Assembly: GCA_028281265.1 (NCBI GenBank)
Contig: JANQKE010000011.1
Location: forward strand, 1-64,000
DNA from: Alphaproteobacteria bacterium
GTDB lineage: Bacteria > Pseudomonadota > Alphaproteobacteria > DSM-16000 > Inquilinaceae
Direction of reading: 5' to 3'
Length of the DNA: 64,000 nucleotides
The translations under genes and the position numbers were made by a program. Each line of letters opens with the position of its first letter. Position 1 is the stretch's first letter. Below are positions 17,979-26,080 of the stretch, piece by piece. The notes under the pieces are model-generated. The model was not told the origin of the DNA. It saw nothing but the letters and a program-made list of their open reading frames with translations, and ran no database searches.

Positions 17979-18239
17979 ATGCCGAACTTATCCAACAACG
18001 AGGTGCGCCTTGGGCTGGGCTTGGTGGTGGCGATCCTGGTCGCCATCGGCAGTCCGCTGTTTCAACTGGGCGGATTTCACTCAGCGGTAGAGGACCTGGA
18101 TCGCCGCGTGGTGACGCTTGAGCAATCCCGGGCCGCTTCGGATGTGAGCGTGGCCGACAGGCTCGCAAGGCTGGAGGAACGAACGGGTCGGATCGAGAGC
18201 CTGCTGTTGCGGGCGCTCCAAACAGAGGGACCCTATTGA
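17979..18239 (+). CDS. membrane protein with coiled coil, holin/spanin-region
   Basis: 86 residues: one hydrophobic helix (LGLGLVVAILVAIGSPLF) and a C-terminal heptad region (VEDLDRRVVTLEQSRA, RLARLEERTGRIESLLL). It starts a chain of overlapping small genes (TGATG, ATGA) that looks like a phage lysis cassette. It could be a holin or an inner-membrane spanin. Confidence 0.55.
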   Translation: MPNLSNNEVRLGLGLVVAILVAIGSPLFQLGGFHSAVEDLDRRVVTLEQSRAASDVSVADRLARLEERTGRIESLLLRALQTEGPY

Positions 18240-18433
18240 TGGAGCAGCTTATTGCATGGGCCGGCGGACTGGCTGGCTTGCTGGCGATCGCGGCTGTGAT
18301 CGTCGATCAGATCGTGCGGCGCACGCCGTCAAAGAAGGACGACGCGTTGTTCGACGGCGTGCGGGAGACGATCGAGAAGGTCGTTGAGATTGCCCGCGAT
18401 GAGCGGGACAAGCGGGAGCGCGGCGATCAATGA
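18239..18433 (+). CDS. putative holin-like membrane protein
   Basis: 64 residues with one N-terminal membrane helix (GLAGLLAIAAVIVDQIV) and a charged tail (ETIEKVVEIARDERDKRER). Its ATG overlaps the stop of the preceding gene (TGATG). Size and topology fit a small holin or spanin component; there is no sequence-level proof. Confidence 0.5.
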   Translation: MEQLIAWAGGLAGLLAIAAVIVDQIVRRTPSKKDDALFDGVRETIEKVVEIARDERDKRERGDQ

Positions 18434-18681
18434 GGACGGCGGCGCTACTTATGGCAGCCGGGTTGCTGGCGGGATGCGGCGGCCTTGGTCAGATCGAGAG
18501 TCGGACTGTCGAAGTGATCCGGGAAGCCGAGGCGGCGGCCGACCGAGTGCGGGATGCGGCCGTGGAAGACGGCCACGACGATGTGTGCGAGCGGATGCGG
18601 GTCGGTGATCTGCGGGCTCGCACGCAGGCGGATCCGACTTATGCGGAGCGTCACGCAGCGTTCTGTCACGGCGGGCAATGA
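18430..18681 (+). CDS. small lipoprotein, o-spanin-like
   Basis: 83 residues with a lipoprotein signal (TAALLMAAGLLAGCGG; acylated Cys about 16). The mature part is helical and charged (VEVIREAEAAADRVRDAA) and has two further cysteines. Overlap with the preceding membrane gene by four bases fits an Rz/Rz1-like arrangement, though spanin assignment is inference. Confidence 0.55.
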   Translation: MRTAALLMAAGLLAGCGGLGQIESRTVEVIREAEAAADRVRDAAVEDGHDDVCERMRVGDLRARTQADPTYAERHAAFCHGGQ

Positions 18682-19004
18682 CCATGGCAACGGTCCACAT
18701 TACTTTCACCCAGCTTGAATCGGGCAACGGCGCGTCAACAAACGGCACGGTCATGGATGGTGCGCAGATTGTGTCCGAGATGATCCTCAACCCGACGACG
18801 TCGGCCGCGACCACAGCGACGGCTCTGCTGAGCGACCCGCGCAATGTCGCGATGGTGACGGTGATCGGTGGAGCGGTGTGGCTGGCGTTCGGCGAAGCGC
18901 CAACGGCGGCCGTTGGTGGTGCTGGCTCTGTCTACGTACCGGAGGGCTCGACCCTGTATGTGGCGCTTCGCAACGGCTGGAAGGTCGCTGCGATCAATGC
19001 TTAG
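18678..19004 (+). CDS. phage virion-associated protein, 108 aa
   Basis: Beta-rich protein (ATVHITFTQLESGNGAST, NVAMVTVIGGAVWLAFGEAP, GSTLYVALRNGWKVAAI) overlapping its neighbours on both sides by a few bases. The pattern resembles small decoration or fibre-joining proteins. No family is recognised. Confidence 0.5.
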   Translation: MTMATVHITFTQLESGNGASTNGTVMDGAQIVSEMILNPTTSAATTATALLSDPRNVAMVTVIGGAVWLAFGEAPTAAVGGAGSVYVPEGSTLYVALRNGWKVAAINA

Positions 19005-19506
19005 GATGACTTCACATGTCGGTACACTCGGCCGTCAAGCCGCGGACGCTGTAGCGATCACTGGCGGGACCATCGACGTCGACACATTGATCTGTGAGAC
19101 GACATTGGCGGCATCGACTGATGCGACCTATTCCAATCTGCAGGATGGGATATCGACCACTTTCACCGACAGTGGGTCAGAGGCGCCGGAGCAATTCAGC
19201 ACCATCCTTACGGTGAATCTCACTCAGTTCCGCGTGTTCCAAATTGCGTGTGCGTCTCTGACCGATAGCCTGGCCTTCCGAGCCTATCGGTCAGGTTCCG
19301 GATGGCGAGACTGGCAGGCGCTGCAGTGCCAGGACACGCCGCTCAAGCCATCAAGCTACACCGTCGCGACGCTTCCGTCCGCATCGGCCGAAGGCGTGGG
19401 TGCGATCGTGTATGTGACCGATGACGTAGGCGGCGCGGTGCCAGCCTTTTCGGACGCAACGGCGTGGCGGCGCACAACGGACCGTGCCGTCGTGTCTACG
19501 ACTTAG
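18997..19506 (+). CDS. tail/fibre accessory protein, 169 aa
   Basis: The ATG at 18997 overlaps the stop of the preceding gene. The middle (QFRVFQIACASLTDSLAFRA, then SGSGWRDWQALQ) resembles the short domain often found at the ends of tail fibres. The C terminus (GVGAIVYVTDDVGGAVPAFS, then ATAWRR) is a motif common at the ends of phage fibres and tail-spike proteins. Probably structural. Confidence 0.55.
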   Translation: MLRMTSHVGTLGRQAADAVAITGGTIDVDTLICETTLAASTDATYSNLQDGISTTFTDSGSEAPEQFSTILTVNLTQFRVFQIACASLTDSLAFRAYRSGSGWRDWQALQCQDTPLKPSSYTVATLPSASAEGVGAIVYVTDDVGGAVPAFSDATAWRRTTDRAVVSTT

Positions 19507-19517
19507 GAGCCGGTTTC

Positions 19518-19805
19518 ATGACTGAGCGAATCCTGACTGAAGAAACCCGGCCGTATGAGATCCTGATGAGGTTCTGGCCCGGTCGCCCGGTCGCAGCGCA
19601 TCAGCAGCGTCTGTGGCGACTGATCGATCCGGCCACGGGCGAAATCGTCACGGAGAAGGCGCTGCCGGCGGAGTCGATCGATCTCGGCAACCCGGAGCAG
19701 ATGGCCGCACTGTCGGCGGTGATCGAGCCGCAGCTGCTACGCGACCTTCAGGCCGCAAGGCAGGAACTGGATAACCTGATCGCGTTGGCGAACGGGGAAG
19801 TGTGA
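19518..19805 (+). CDS. hypothetical phage protein, 95 aa
   Basis: GGAGCCGGTTTC precedes the ATG. The protein is charged (RPYEILMRFWPGRPVAAHQQ, LLRDLQAARQELDNLIALA) and resembles small tail-fibre assembly or chaperone proteins in size and position at the end of the structural block. Function not recognised. Confidence 0.5.
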   Translation: MTERILTEETRPYEILMRFWPGRPVAAHQQRLWRLIDPATGEIVTEKALPAESIDLGNPEQMAALSAVIEPQLLRDLQAARQELDNLIALANGEV

Positions 19806-19903
19806 GAACGGTCGGAGAACATCTTCCCCTCGTTTTCCCCACGTTTTTCACCGAGTTCCGCCAACGTTCACCAATGTTCGCCAAGAACGGCTCGTCTCGG
19901 CAC

Positions 19904-19925
19904 TGCGCTAGTTGGTTGATCTGTA
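19904..19925 (+). repeat. partial copy of the phage upstream element
   Basis: TGCGCTAGTTGGTTGATCTG retains both ends of the element seen at 13441 and 14009 but lacks the middle. No gene start follows. It sits 11 bases before the tRNA, at the edge of the phage-like block. A fainter trace of the 5' half also occurs at 17919. Confidence 0.4.
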
Positions 19926-19935
19926 AGGGAAAAAA

Positions 19936-20010
19936 TGGTGCTGCTGGAGAGATTTGAACTCTCGGCCTCTCCCTTACCAAGGGAGTGCTCTACCCCTGAG
20001 CTACAGCAGC
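19936..20010 (-). tRNA. tRNA-Thr (anticodon GGU)
   Basis: On the minus strand the acceptor GCTGCTG pairs with CAGCAGC, followed by A and an encoded CCA. The anticodon stem CTCCC/GGGAG carries the loop TTGGTAA, giving anticodon GGT. The T arm reads GAGAGTTCAAATCTCTC. The 3' end faces the phage-like block, as in many elements integrated at tRNA genes, but no duplicated tRNA end is seen elsewhere in the window. Confidence 0.95.
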
Positions 20011-20312
20011 ATCGGCCCGGGACCCGGCGCGAGCCTGGGCATCGCAGAACGGCTGGGCCCGGTCAAGGCCGAACCGGCATGCGGCGCCGGCATGACCGGG
20101 GCGGACAGCGATGCCGTGAGCCGCCGGGACCGGCCGGACCGCCCCGGTGCCGGCGCGTACGATCTCCGGCCATTTCCCGGCCGTTACGGGTCTGCTAAGG
20201 TCGTCGACGGGCGGATGGGCAGGCCGTGGCCGACCGGCGGGGCGGCTGCGGCCCCCACGACCCCCGCACCGGCCCCGGCGAGCCGGTGCCCATGCCGGAG
20301 GCGAGGGACAGG

Positions 20313-20720
20313 ATGCAACGCTACTCGATCATCTCGGCGCTGACCTACGCCGCCCTGATCGCCCTGTGCGCCTTCGTGACCGTCTGGGTGCTGATCAGCG
20401 CATGGTTCGGCCTGGTGGCGGCCGGGGGGGCGTTCCTGGCGGCCCTGTTCTCCTGGTGGCTGGTGATGGCGCCGCGGCGGCGGCCGTCGGTCTGGCGGCA
20501 CGCCTGGCTGGGCTTCTTCACCGGCATGCTGTCGCCGGCTCTGCTGGCGGTCGTGCTGTCGGGACCGGCGGCCCCGGTGATCGCCTGGCCGATGGTGGTG
20601 GGCCTGGGGGTGCCGGCGGCGGCATTTGCGATCCCGTTTGCCTTGTTGTTCGGCGGCCTGGCCCGGTCGATGGATATCGGCCGGCAAGACGACGAGGCGA
20701 CCGGCGGGGCGACGGCATGA
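20313..20720 (+). CDS. four-helix membrane protein
   Basis: 135 residues from the ATG at 20313, preceded by GAGGGACAGG; an in-frame ATG at 20292 and a GTG at 20226 are alternatives. Four membrane segments are visible, including IALCAFVTVWVLISAWFGLV and AFAIPFALLFGGLA. Coupled to the next small gene by ATGA. No family is recognised with confidence. Confidence 0.6.
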   Translation: MQRYSIISALTYAALIALCAFVTVWVLISAWFGLVAAGGAFLAALFSWWLVMAPRRRPSVWRHAWLGFFTGMLSPALLAVVLSGPAAPVIAWPMVVGLGVPAAAFAIPFALLFGGLARSMDIGRQDDEATGGATA

Positions 20721-20905
20721 CCGAAGACCCCCTCCGCAGGCCCGGGGCCCCGGCCAAGCGGGCCGACGGGCCGGCCCCGCGGGCCGACCGGGAAGCCGAG
20801 GCGTTACGGGCCAATCTGCTCAAGCGCAAGGCGCAGAGCCGGGCCCGCAAGGCGCAGGACCGGCCCCCGCCCGCCCCCGATACCGATGATACCGAGAGGC
20901 GCTGA
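20717..20905 (+). CDS. small basic protein, 62 aa
   Basis: The start overlaps the stop of the membrane-protein gene. The composition is Arg/Lys/Pro-rich, with EAEALRANLLKRKAQSRARK near the centre. Proteins with this central motif are common as small uncharacterised proteins in Alphaproteobacteria. Convergent with the kynureninase-like gene. Confidence 0.5.
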   Translation: MTEDPLRRPGAPAKRADGPAPRADREAEALRANLLKRKAQSRARKAQDRPPPAPDTDDTERR

Positions 20906-20965
20906 GGTGATCTCGTCTCGCGCCGTCCTCCGCGGCCAAGCGCCCGGCGAGGCTTGCCGCGTATC

Positions 20966-21070
20966 AGATCAACCTGCGTCCGGATGCACCCATCTGAACC
21001 CAGGTAGGTTGATCTATTTCAAAGATTTAGAGCATCCTATCTGCGTCCGTTAGAACGCAGGATGCTCTAG
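20966..21070. terminator. nested hairpins between convergent genes
   Basis: Two inverted repeats are stacked. AGATCAACCTG pairs with CAGGTAGGTTGATCT, and TAGAGCATCCT with a bulge then GCGT pairs with ACGCAGGATGCTCTA (21028-21069). The position between convergent genes fits a bidirectional terminator. Related arms occur at 32783 and 60736. Confidence 0.6.
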
Positions 21071-21088
21071 TGGACGCGCGGGCCGCCG

Positions 21089-22330
21089 CTACCCGCGGGC
21101 CGCCGCCGCGACCCGCTCCACCATCGCCGGCATGTCCGCCATCCGGTGGTAGAGACCGAAGCCGAAGCGCAGCCGGTCGCCGCGGACATCGGTGACGATG
21201 CGGTGGGCCATCAGCCGCTCGTGCAGCGCCGCCGCCATCGGGGACCGATAGGTCAGGAAGTTGCCGCGCGCCGGCCGGTCGAGCCCGACCACCAGGTCCG
21301 CCTGGCGCAGCCCGGGGATCGCGTACCGGTCCACGCCCGTGGCAAAGGCCGCCTGCAGCCGGGTGGCGTGGCGGTGGATGGCCGCCACCGTCAGCCCCTG
21401 ATCGGCCAGCCAGCCGAGCACCGCCCGCTGCCGGTACAGCCCGGACGGATCGAAGGTCGCCCCCATGAAGCGCCAGCCATCCCCGGCATAGGGCACGCCC
21501 TCCGACCGCGGCGCCGACAGGGCCCCGAAGGCGGCGTACCAGCCGGTGTCCCGCGGGCGCGGCCCGTAGCCCGGCGGCACGTGCAGGAAGCACACCCCCT
21601 CCCCCGCCATGGCGTATTTGTAGCCGCCGGACAGGTAGAAGGCCCGATCCGCGATCCGTGCGAGATCGGTCGGCCGGGCGAGGAACCCGTGATAGCCGTC
21701 AATGACGATGAAGGTCTCCGGATCCGGCACGGCGGCGACCAGCCCGTCGAGATCCTCGACCGCGAAGCCCGAATTGAAGAACACCTGGCTGACCCAGACC
21801 AGATCGAACGGTGCGCCCGTGCCCGGGTGCCGGGCCGATGCGGCCGCCCCGAAGCGGTCGGCGAAACCGTCGAACGGCTCGGTCGGGACCAGGGTCAGGT
21901 CGACCAGCCCATCCTCGGCCCAGCGGGCCGTCTGGCGGGAGAAGGTGTGGAACTCGGAATCGGTCGACAGGATCCGGATCGGCCGGTCCGTCGGCAGGCA
22001 CGACACGATCCGCTTGAGGAACTCGTGGGTGTTCGGTGCGAACACCAGGCTGGCCGGATCGGGCAGGCCCAGAAAACCGGCGATCCCGCGCTGCACCGCC
22101 GGCATCACCGCGTCCAGGATCGGGCCCCATTTGCTGTCGGCGTAGCGGGCCGCGTCGGTCAGCGCCTGGTTCTGGGCGTCCCAGACCACGTCGGGCCAAT
22201 AGTGGTGGCTGTGGGCGGCCAGGTGCAGCCGGTCCGGCGCGGCGGCGGCGAACCGGCCGAACGCGGCACCGAGATCGACGGTGCCGTCGGCCAGCGCCGC
22301 CGGTGGTGCGGGGGTGATGTCGGCGGGCAT
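21089..22330 (-). CDS. kynureninase-like PLP enzyme
   Basis: 413 residues from the ATG preceded by GGGAGGTCCGAGC; an alternative ATG at 22363 overlaps the upstream stop. It is a fold-type I PLP protein: HLAAHSHHYWPDVVWDAQNQ, PNTHEFLKRIVSCLP, and IDGYHGFLARP with the PLP aspartate region. The Schiff-base lysine lies in YLSGGYKYAMAGEGVCFLHV. Kynureninase cleaves kynurenine to anthranilate and alanine. The gene directly follows a 2-aminobenzoyl-CoA monooxygenase/reductase, which consumes anthranilate as its CoA ester, so this assignment is favoured over a generic class V aminotransferase. Confidence 0.65.
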   Translation of the reverse strand: MPADITPAPPAALADGTVDLGAAFGRFAAAAPDRLHLAAHSHHYWPDVVWDAQNQALTDAARYADSKWGPILDAVMPAVQRGIAGFLGLPDPASLVFAPNTHEFLKRIVSCLPTDRPIRILSTDSEFHTFSRQTARWAEDGLVDLTLVPTEPFDGFADRFGAAASARHPGTGAPFDLVWVSQVFFNSGFAVEDLDGLVAAVPDPETFIVIDGYHGFLARPTDLARIADRAFYLSGGYKYAMAGEGVCFLHVPPGYGPRPRDTGWYAAFGALSAPRSEGVPYAGDGWRFMGATFDPSGLYRQRAVLGWLADQGLTVAAIHRHATRLQAAFATGVDRYAIPGLRQADLVVGLDRPARGNFLTYRSPMAAALHERLMAHRIVTDVRGDRLRFGFGLYHRMADMPAMVERVAAAARG

Positions 22331-22362
22331 GCTCGGACCTCCCGTCCGGCCGGTGGGAGACA

Positions 22363-24654
22363 TCAGACCGTGATCGCCATCTCGGCGGCGCGTTCGAGAT
22401 TGCGGATATACTGGGCCCGGCCGGCGTCGTAGGGCTTCGGCCAGGGCTGGGCGGCATAGCCGAGCTGGGCGGCCGCGTGCAGGCCCCAATAGGGGTCGGC
22501 CAGATGCGGCCGGGCGAGCGCGGTCAGGTCGGCGCGGCCGGCGGCGATGATCGAGTTGGCATGGTCGGTCTCGTAGATGTTGCCGACCGCCATGGTCGCA
22601 CAGCCGAGCTCGTTGCGGATCACGTCCGAGAACGGGGTCTGGAACATCCGGCCGTAGACCGGCTTGGCGTCGACCGTGGTCTGACCGGCGGAGACGTCGA
22701 TCAGGTCCGCCCCATGGGCGACGAACGCCCGGGCGATCGCCAGCGTGTCGTCCTGGGTGATGCCGTCGGGGTGCCAGTCGGTCGCCGACAGGCGCACCGA
22801 CATCGGCTTGTCCGCCGGCCAGACCGCCCGCATCGCGTCGAGCACGGCGAGGGGAAACCGGAGCCGGTCGTCCACCGACCCGCCATAACCGTCCGTGCGG
22901 CGGTTCTTGAGCGGGGTCAGGAACGCCGACAGCAGATAGCCATGGGCGCAGTGCAGCTCCAGAAGGTCGAAGCCGGCCTCGACACCGTAGCGGGTGGCGC
23001 GCACGAAATCCTCGATCACCCGGGCCATGTCGTCTTCGGTCATCGCCCGAGGCACCGCGTTGTCGGTCGACCAGGCAATGGCGCTGGGGGCGATCAGCGG
23101 CCAGGGGCCGCTGTCGAGCGGCTGGTCCATGCCCTCCCACCCCCGCCTGGTCGCGCCCTTGGGCCCGGCATGGCCGAGCTGGAGCGCCACCTTGGCCGGG
23201 GTGTACGCGTGGATGAAGCCGACGATCCGGGCGTACGCGTCCCGGTGCTCCGGCGCGTACAGCCCGCAGCAGCCCGGGGTGATGCGGGCGTCCGCCGACA
23301 CGCAAGTCATCTCCGTGAACACCAGGCCCGCGCCGCCTTGCGCCCGGGCCCCCAGATGCACCAGGTGGAAATCGTCGGGCATCCCGTCGGTCGCGGAGTA
23401 CATCGCCATCGGCGAGACGACGATCCGGTTGGGCAGCGTCACCGAGCGCAAGGTGAACGGGGTGAACATCGGCGGCACCGGCACCTGCTGCGGCCGGCCG
23501 GTCGCGCGCTCCGCCACCCAGGTCTCGTACCCTTCGAGATAGCCCTTGTCGCGCAGGCGCAGGTTCTCGTGGCTGATGCGCTGCGACCGGGTCAGCAGGG
23601 AATACGCGAACTGCTCGGGCGGCAGTTTGGCGTAACGGTGGACGTTCTCGAACCATTCGGTCGAGTTGCGCGCCGCGGACTGGATCTTCAGCACCTCGAC
23701 CGTACGCTCGTCCTCATAGGCCTTAAGGGCGGCCGCCACATCGTCGTCCGTCTCCCGGAACGCCCGGGTCAGCGCGATCGCGTCTTCGAGCGCGAGCTTG
23801 GTGCCGGAACCGATCGAGAAATGCGCGGTGTGCGCCGCGTCGCCCATCAGCACCACATTGCCCCTGATCCAGGTCCGGTTCAGCACCCTGGGAAACCGGA
23901 TCCAGATGCCCGAGCCGCGCAGATGGCGGGCGTTCGACATCAGGGCGTGGCCGTCGAGATAGGGGGCGAACAGCCGCTCGCAGAACGCGATCGACTCCGC
24001 ACCGTCCATCGTGTCCAGCCCATGGGCCTGCCAGACCGGCTCCGGCGTTTCGACGATGAAGGTCGAGGTCTCGTCGTCGAACCGGTAGGCATGGGCCTGG
24101 AACCAGCCATGCTCGGTCCGTTCGAAAGCGAAGGTGAACGCCTCGAAGATCTTCTTCGTCCCCAGCCAGACGAACCGGCACCGGCGCAGGTCGATGTCGG
24201 GCTGAAAATGGTCGGCGTAGCGTGTCCGGATCTTGGAGTTGATGCCGTCGGCGGCGACGATCAGATCGGCATCGGGAAACCGCTCGGGGCCGTCCACCTC
24301 GGCTTCGAACACCAGCTTGACCCCGAGCGCCTCGGCCCGGGCCTGCAGGATGTTCAGCAGCTTCTTCCGGCCGATACCGCAGAAGCCGTGGCCGCCCGAC
24401 GTCATGGTCCGGCCGTTGATGTGGACGTCGATATCGTCCCAATGGGCCAGTGAATCGATGATCTCCTGCTTGGAGATCTCATCGGCGCCTTCGAGGTTTT
24501 CCAAGGTCTGGTCGGAGAACACCACCCCCCAGCCGAAGGTATCGTAAGGACGATTGCGTTCATAGACCGTGATATCGTGGCTGGGGTCCTGCTTTTTCAT
24601 CAGGATGGCGAAGTACAAACCGGCCGGCCCGCCGCCGATGGAAACGATCTTCAT
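22363..24654 (-). CDS. anthraniloyl-CoA monooxygenase/reductase-like, two-domain flavoprotein
   Basis: 763 residues. The N-terminal half is a class A flavin monooxygenase: [15 protein letters not shown] at the start, [14 protein letters not shown] in the middle, and [20 protein letters not shown]. From about 400 an Old Yellow Enzyme domain follows ([56 protein letters not shown]). This fusion is typical of 2-aminobenzoyl-CoA monooxygenase/reductase and the related salicylyl-CoA 5-hydroxylase group. The kynureninase-like neighbour favours the anthraniloyl-CoA role. The CoA ligase and later steps are not in the window. Confidence 0.85.
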   Translation of the reverse strand: MKIVSIGGGPAGLYFAILMKKQDPSHDITVYERNRPYDTFGWGVVFSDQTLENLEGADEISKQEIIDSLAHWDDIDVHINGRTMTSGGHGFCGIGRKKLLNILQARAEALGVKLVFEAEVDGPERFPDADLIVAADGINSKIRTRYADHFQPDIDLRRCRFVWLGTKKIFEAFTFAFERTEHGWFQAHAYRFDDETSTFIVETPEPVWQAHGLDTMDGAESIAFCERLFAPYLDGHALMSNARHLRGSGIWIRFPRVLNRTWIRGNVVLMGDAAHTAHFSIGSGTKLALEDAIALTRAFRETDDDVAAALKAYEDERTVEVLKIQSAARNSTEWFENVHRYAKLPPEQFAYSLLTRSQRISHENLRLRDKGYLEGYETWVAERATGRPQQVPVPPMFTPFTLRSVTLPNRIVVSPMAMYSATDGMPDDFHLVHLGARAQGGAGLVFTEMTCVSADARITPGCCGLYAPEHRDAYARIVGFIHAYTPAKVALQLGHAGPKGATRRGWEGMDQPLDSGPWPLIAPSAIAWSTDNAVPRAMTEDDMARVIEDFVRATRYGVEAGFDLLELHCAHGYLLSAFLTPLKNRRTDGYGGSVDDRLRFPLAVLDAMRAVWPADKPMSVRLSATDWHPDGITQDDTLAIARAFVAHGADLIDVSAGQTTVDAKPVYGRMFQTPFSDVIRNELGCATMAVGNIYETDHANSIIAAGRADLTALARPHLADPYWGLHAAAQLGYAAQPWPKPYDAGRAQYIRNLERAAEMAITV

Positions 24655-24656
24655 CT

Positions 24657-25163
24657 CTACAGATCCGTATGCTGGTCTTCGGGACGCCGGACGACCGGGT
24701 GTTTTCGGGTCGGGGCCGGGCTTCCTGCTTGCCCCGACAACAGTAGCGCGACGGCTGCGGAAATCGAGCCGGGACGGGCCACCACCACCAGATGATCGAG
24801 CCGATCCATCTCGATCGTTCGCCTCTTACAGCCCGTCTTGCCCTGACGCGCTGCGACCGGGCAGGTGTAACAGCGATAATGCTTGGCCTTGCCGGAGATA
24901 CGCAGGGTCATCGCGCCGCGTTTACGCCGCCTGCTGAACTCCCGGCCTCCCTCATCCGCTGAAACTCCGGACGTCGATCGTCGGTCGCGGACGCGCCCGG
25001 CTCGACAGAGGTTTCGACCAGCTCATAACCACGAGATTCATGATAGGCCTCGCCCTGGCGCCGCTGGTCGGGGATCCAGACGTCATGCCCGGCCTGCCGC
25101 GCCATCGAGACACGCAGGTAAAGCAACCGCTCGCAGTTTCACGCCGTTTTTCGCAGCCCTCAT
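24657..25163 (-). pseudogene. broken large serine recombinase
   Basis: The minus strand begins MRAAKNGVKLRAV, then after a one-base shift LYLRVSMARQAGHDVWIPDQ, RRQGEAYHESRGYELVETSV and DRRPEFQRMREAG: the resolvase N-terminal domain with its catalytic Ser. It then jumps to the C-terminal zinc ribbon ([32 protein letters not shown]). The intervening recombinase domain of some 250 residues or more is missing. It follows the TumE/TumA-like pair, overlapping by ATGA, and marks a decayed mobile element. Confidence 0.8.
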
Positions 25164-25555
25164 GACCGTCCTCCCGCGGCTTTGCGGCGTTTAGGCTCGA
25201 TCAATTGCAGGTCGAGCGATACCCGCTCATACGCGACCTTCGGCTTCAAGCGCCGGCCTTCGCCGGGCTCAATCTCGACGAGACCGTAATCAGCCATCTT
25301 CTTCAGGGTGCGCGACAGGTTCGACTTGGCCCGGCCGGTCATCTGCGCCAGTTCATCCAGGGAGGCCGGCGCTCGCTCGGCGATCGTGCGCAGGAGTTCG
25401 CGGTTGCCCGCCGAAAGGATCCGGGCGAACGACTCCGTGGACGTGAACCACACCTTCGGATCGTTCGGACCCGGACGCTCCTCGCCGCGCGCGATGCGGA
25501 GCGTGCGGGCCTTCATGCTCTCATAGTCGGCGATCCCGACCTTCAGCGTCTTCAT
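25160..25555 (-). CDS. HVO_A0114/TumA-type winged-helix antitoxin
   Basis: 131 residues. The N terminus MKTLKVGIADYESMKARTLR precedes a MarR-like winged helix (ASLDELAQMTGRAKSNLSRT, LKKMADYGLVEIEPGEGRR). This is the HVO_A0114 family of putative DNA-binding proteins that accompany TumE-type toxins. The start overlaps the toxin stop by four bases. It likely represses the operon by binding the palindromic site upstream. Confidence 0.8.
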   Translation of the reverse strand: MKTLKVGIADYESMKARTLRIARGEERPGPNDPKVWFTSTESFARILSAGNRELLRTIAERAPASLDELAQMTGRAKSNLSRTLKKMADYGLVEIEPGEGRRLKPKVAYERVSLDLQLIEPKRRKAAGGRS

Positions 25556-25911
25556 GGCGTCACTCCGCGCTCCTTCAGCACCGCATCGACCGTCGCCCAG
25601 AAATCGGCGAGCAGCGTCGCCGCATCCTGATAGTCGTAGGGGCGCACGGTCCGCAGCCGGTGACGGTGGTCCTGCGGCTCGCCGCGCTTTCGGTCGCCCA
25701 CCGGATGGGCGTTGTCGAAGCCGACCAGCCGCGCGCCGTCCGGTCCGTGAAGCGTCAGCGCATAGTCGAGCCCATGAGGCTTTTCCGGGCTGACCGGGAC
25801 CTTGGTGACGACGAACTTGACCCAATGCTCGCCCGCCGGATCGACGACCAGCGCTTCACCGTCGAGATCGAGCAAGGCGTCAAGGCTCGGATCGTGCGCC
25901 TCCCGCGTCAT
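25552..25911 (-). CDS. TumE-family (DUF6516) toxin
   Basis: 119 residues with the family pattern: LDLDGEALVVDPAGEHWVKF, PHGLDYALTLHGPDGARLVG followed by FDNAHP, then DHRHRLRTVRPYDYQDAATL and LADFW. Proteins of this type pair with HVO_A0114-family antitoxins. The toxin gene comes first in the operon. Biochemical target unknown. Confidence 0.8.
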   Translation of the reverse strand: MTREAHDPSLDALLDLDGEALVVDPAGEHWVKFVVTKVPVSPEKPHGLDYALTLHGPDGARLVGFDNAHPVGDRKRGEPQDHRHRLRTVRPYDYQDAATLLADFWATVDAVLKERGVTP

Positions 25912-25938
25912 GATAAGTTATCTTTTGATGATAACATT
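25912..25938 (-). promoter_or_regulatory. putative autoregulatory operator of the TumE/TumA-type operon
   Basis: Immediately upstream of the toxin ATG, GATAAGTTATC is followed by TTTT and GATGATAAC. This AT-rich inverted repeat stands out in GC-rich DNA. Its position suits promoter and repressor binding. Confidence 0.5.
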
Positions 25939-25939
25939 G

Positions 25940-26080
25940 TCAAGGGCGATCCGGGTCTTTCGGACCGAAAAGCCCGTCCAGAATGTCGCCGAACCAGCGT
26001 TCGATCACGTCCCCCTCTTCGGGCGTGACCGGCACTTTCTCGGGCCTGTCGTCGACGAGCCACCGCGGGCGGCCGCTTAC
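25940..26080 (-). other. possible gene remnant, 46 codons
   Basis: The open frame reads GRPRWLVDDRPEKVPVTPEE, GDVIERWFGDILDGLFGPKD, then PDRP and a stop. Codon composition looks protein-like, but no usual start codon lies in the frame; it begins at the roxA stop. It may be the tail of a truncated gene or a short gene with an unusual start. The rest of the 25912-26076 interval holds only the operator. Confidence 0.3.

Noticed and set aside
19936-20010. tRNA-Thr as a proven attachment site for the phage-like block
   Set aside because: No copy of the tRNA 3' end occurs elsewhere in the window and no integrase is present; the block could extend or have arisen otherwise.
22477-24453. 658-codon open frame antisense to the monooxygenase gene (and similar long antisense frames at 49730-51292, 55696-57822 and 57792-59579)
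   Set aside because: Stop-poor shadow frames typical of high-GC genes; sequences are Arg/Gly/Pro-rich and match no fold, while the opposite strand encodes clear families.
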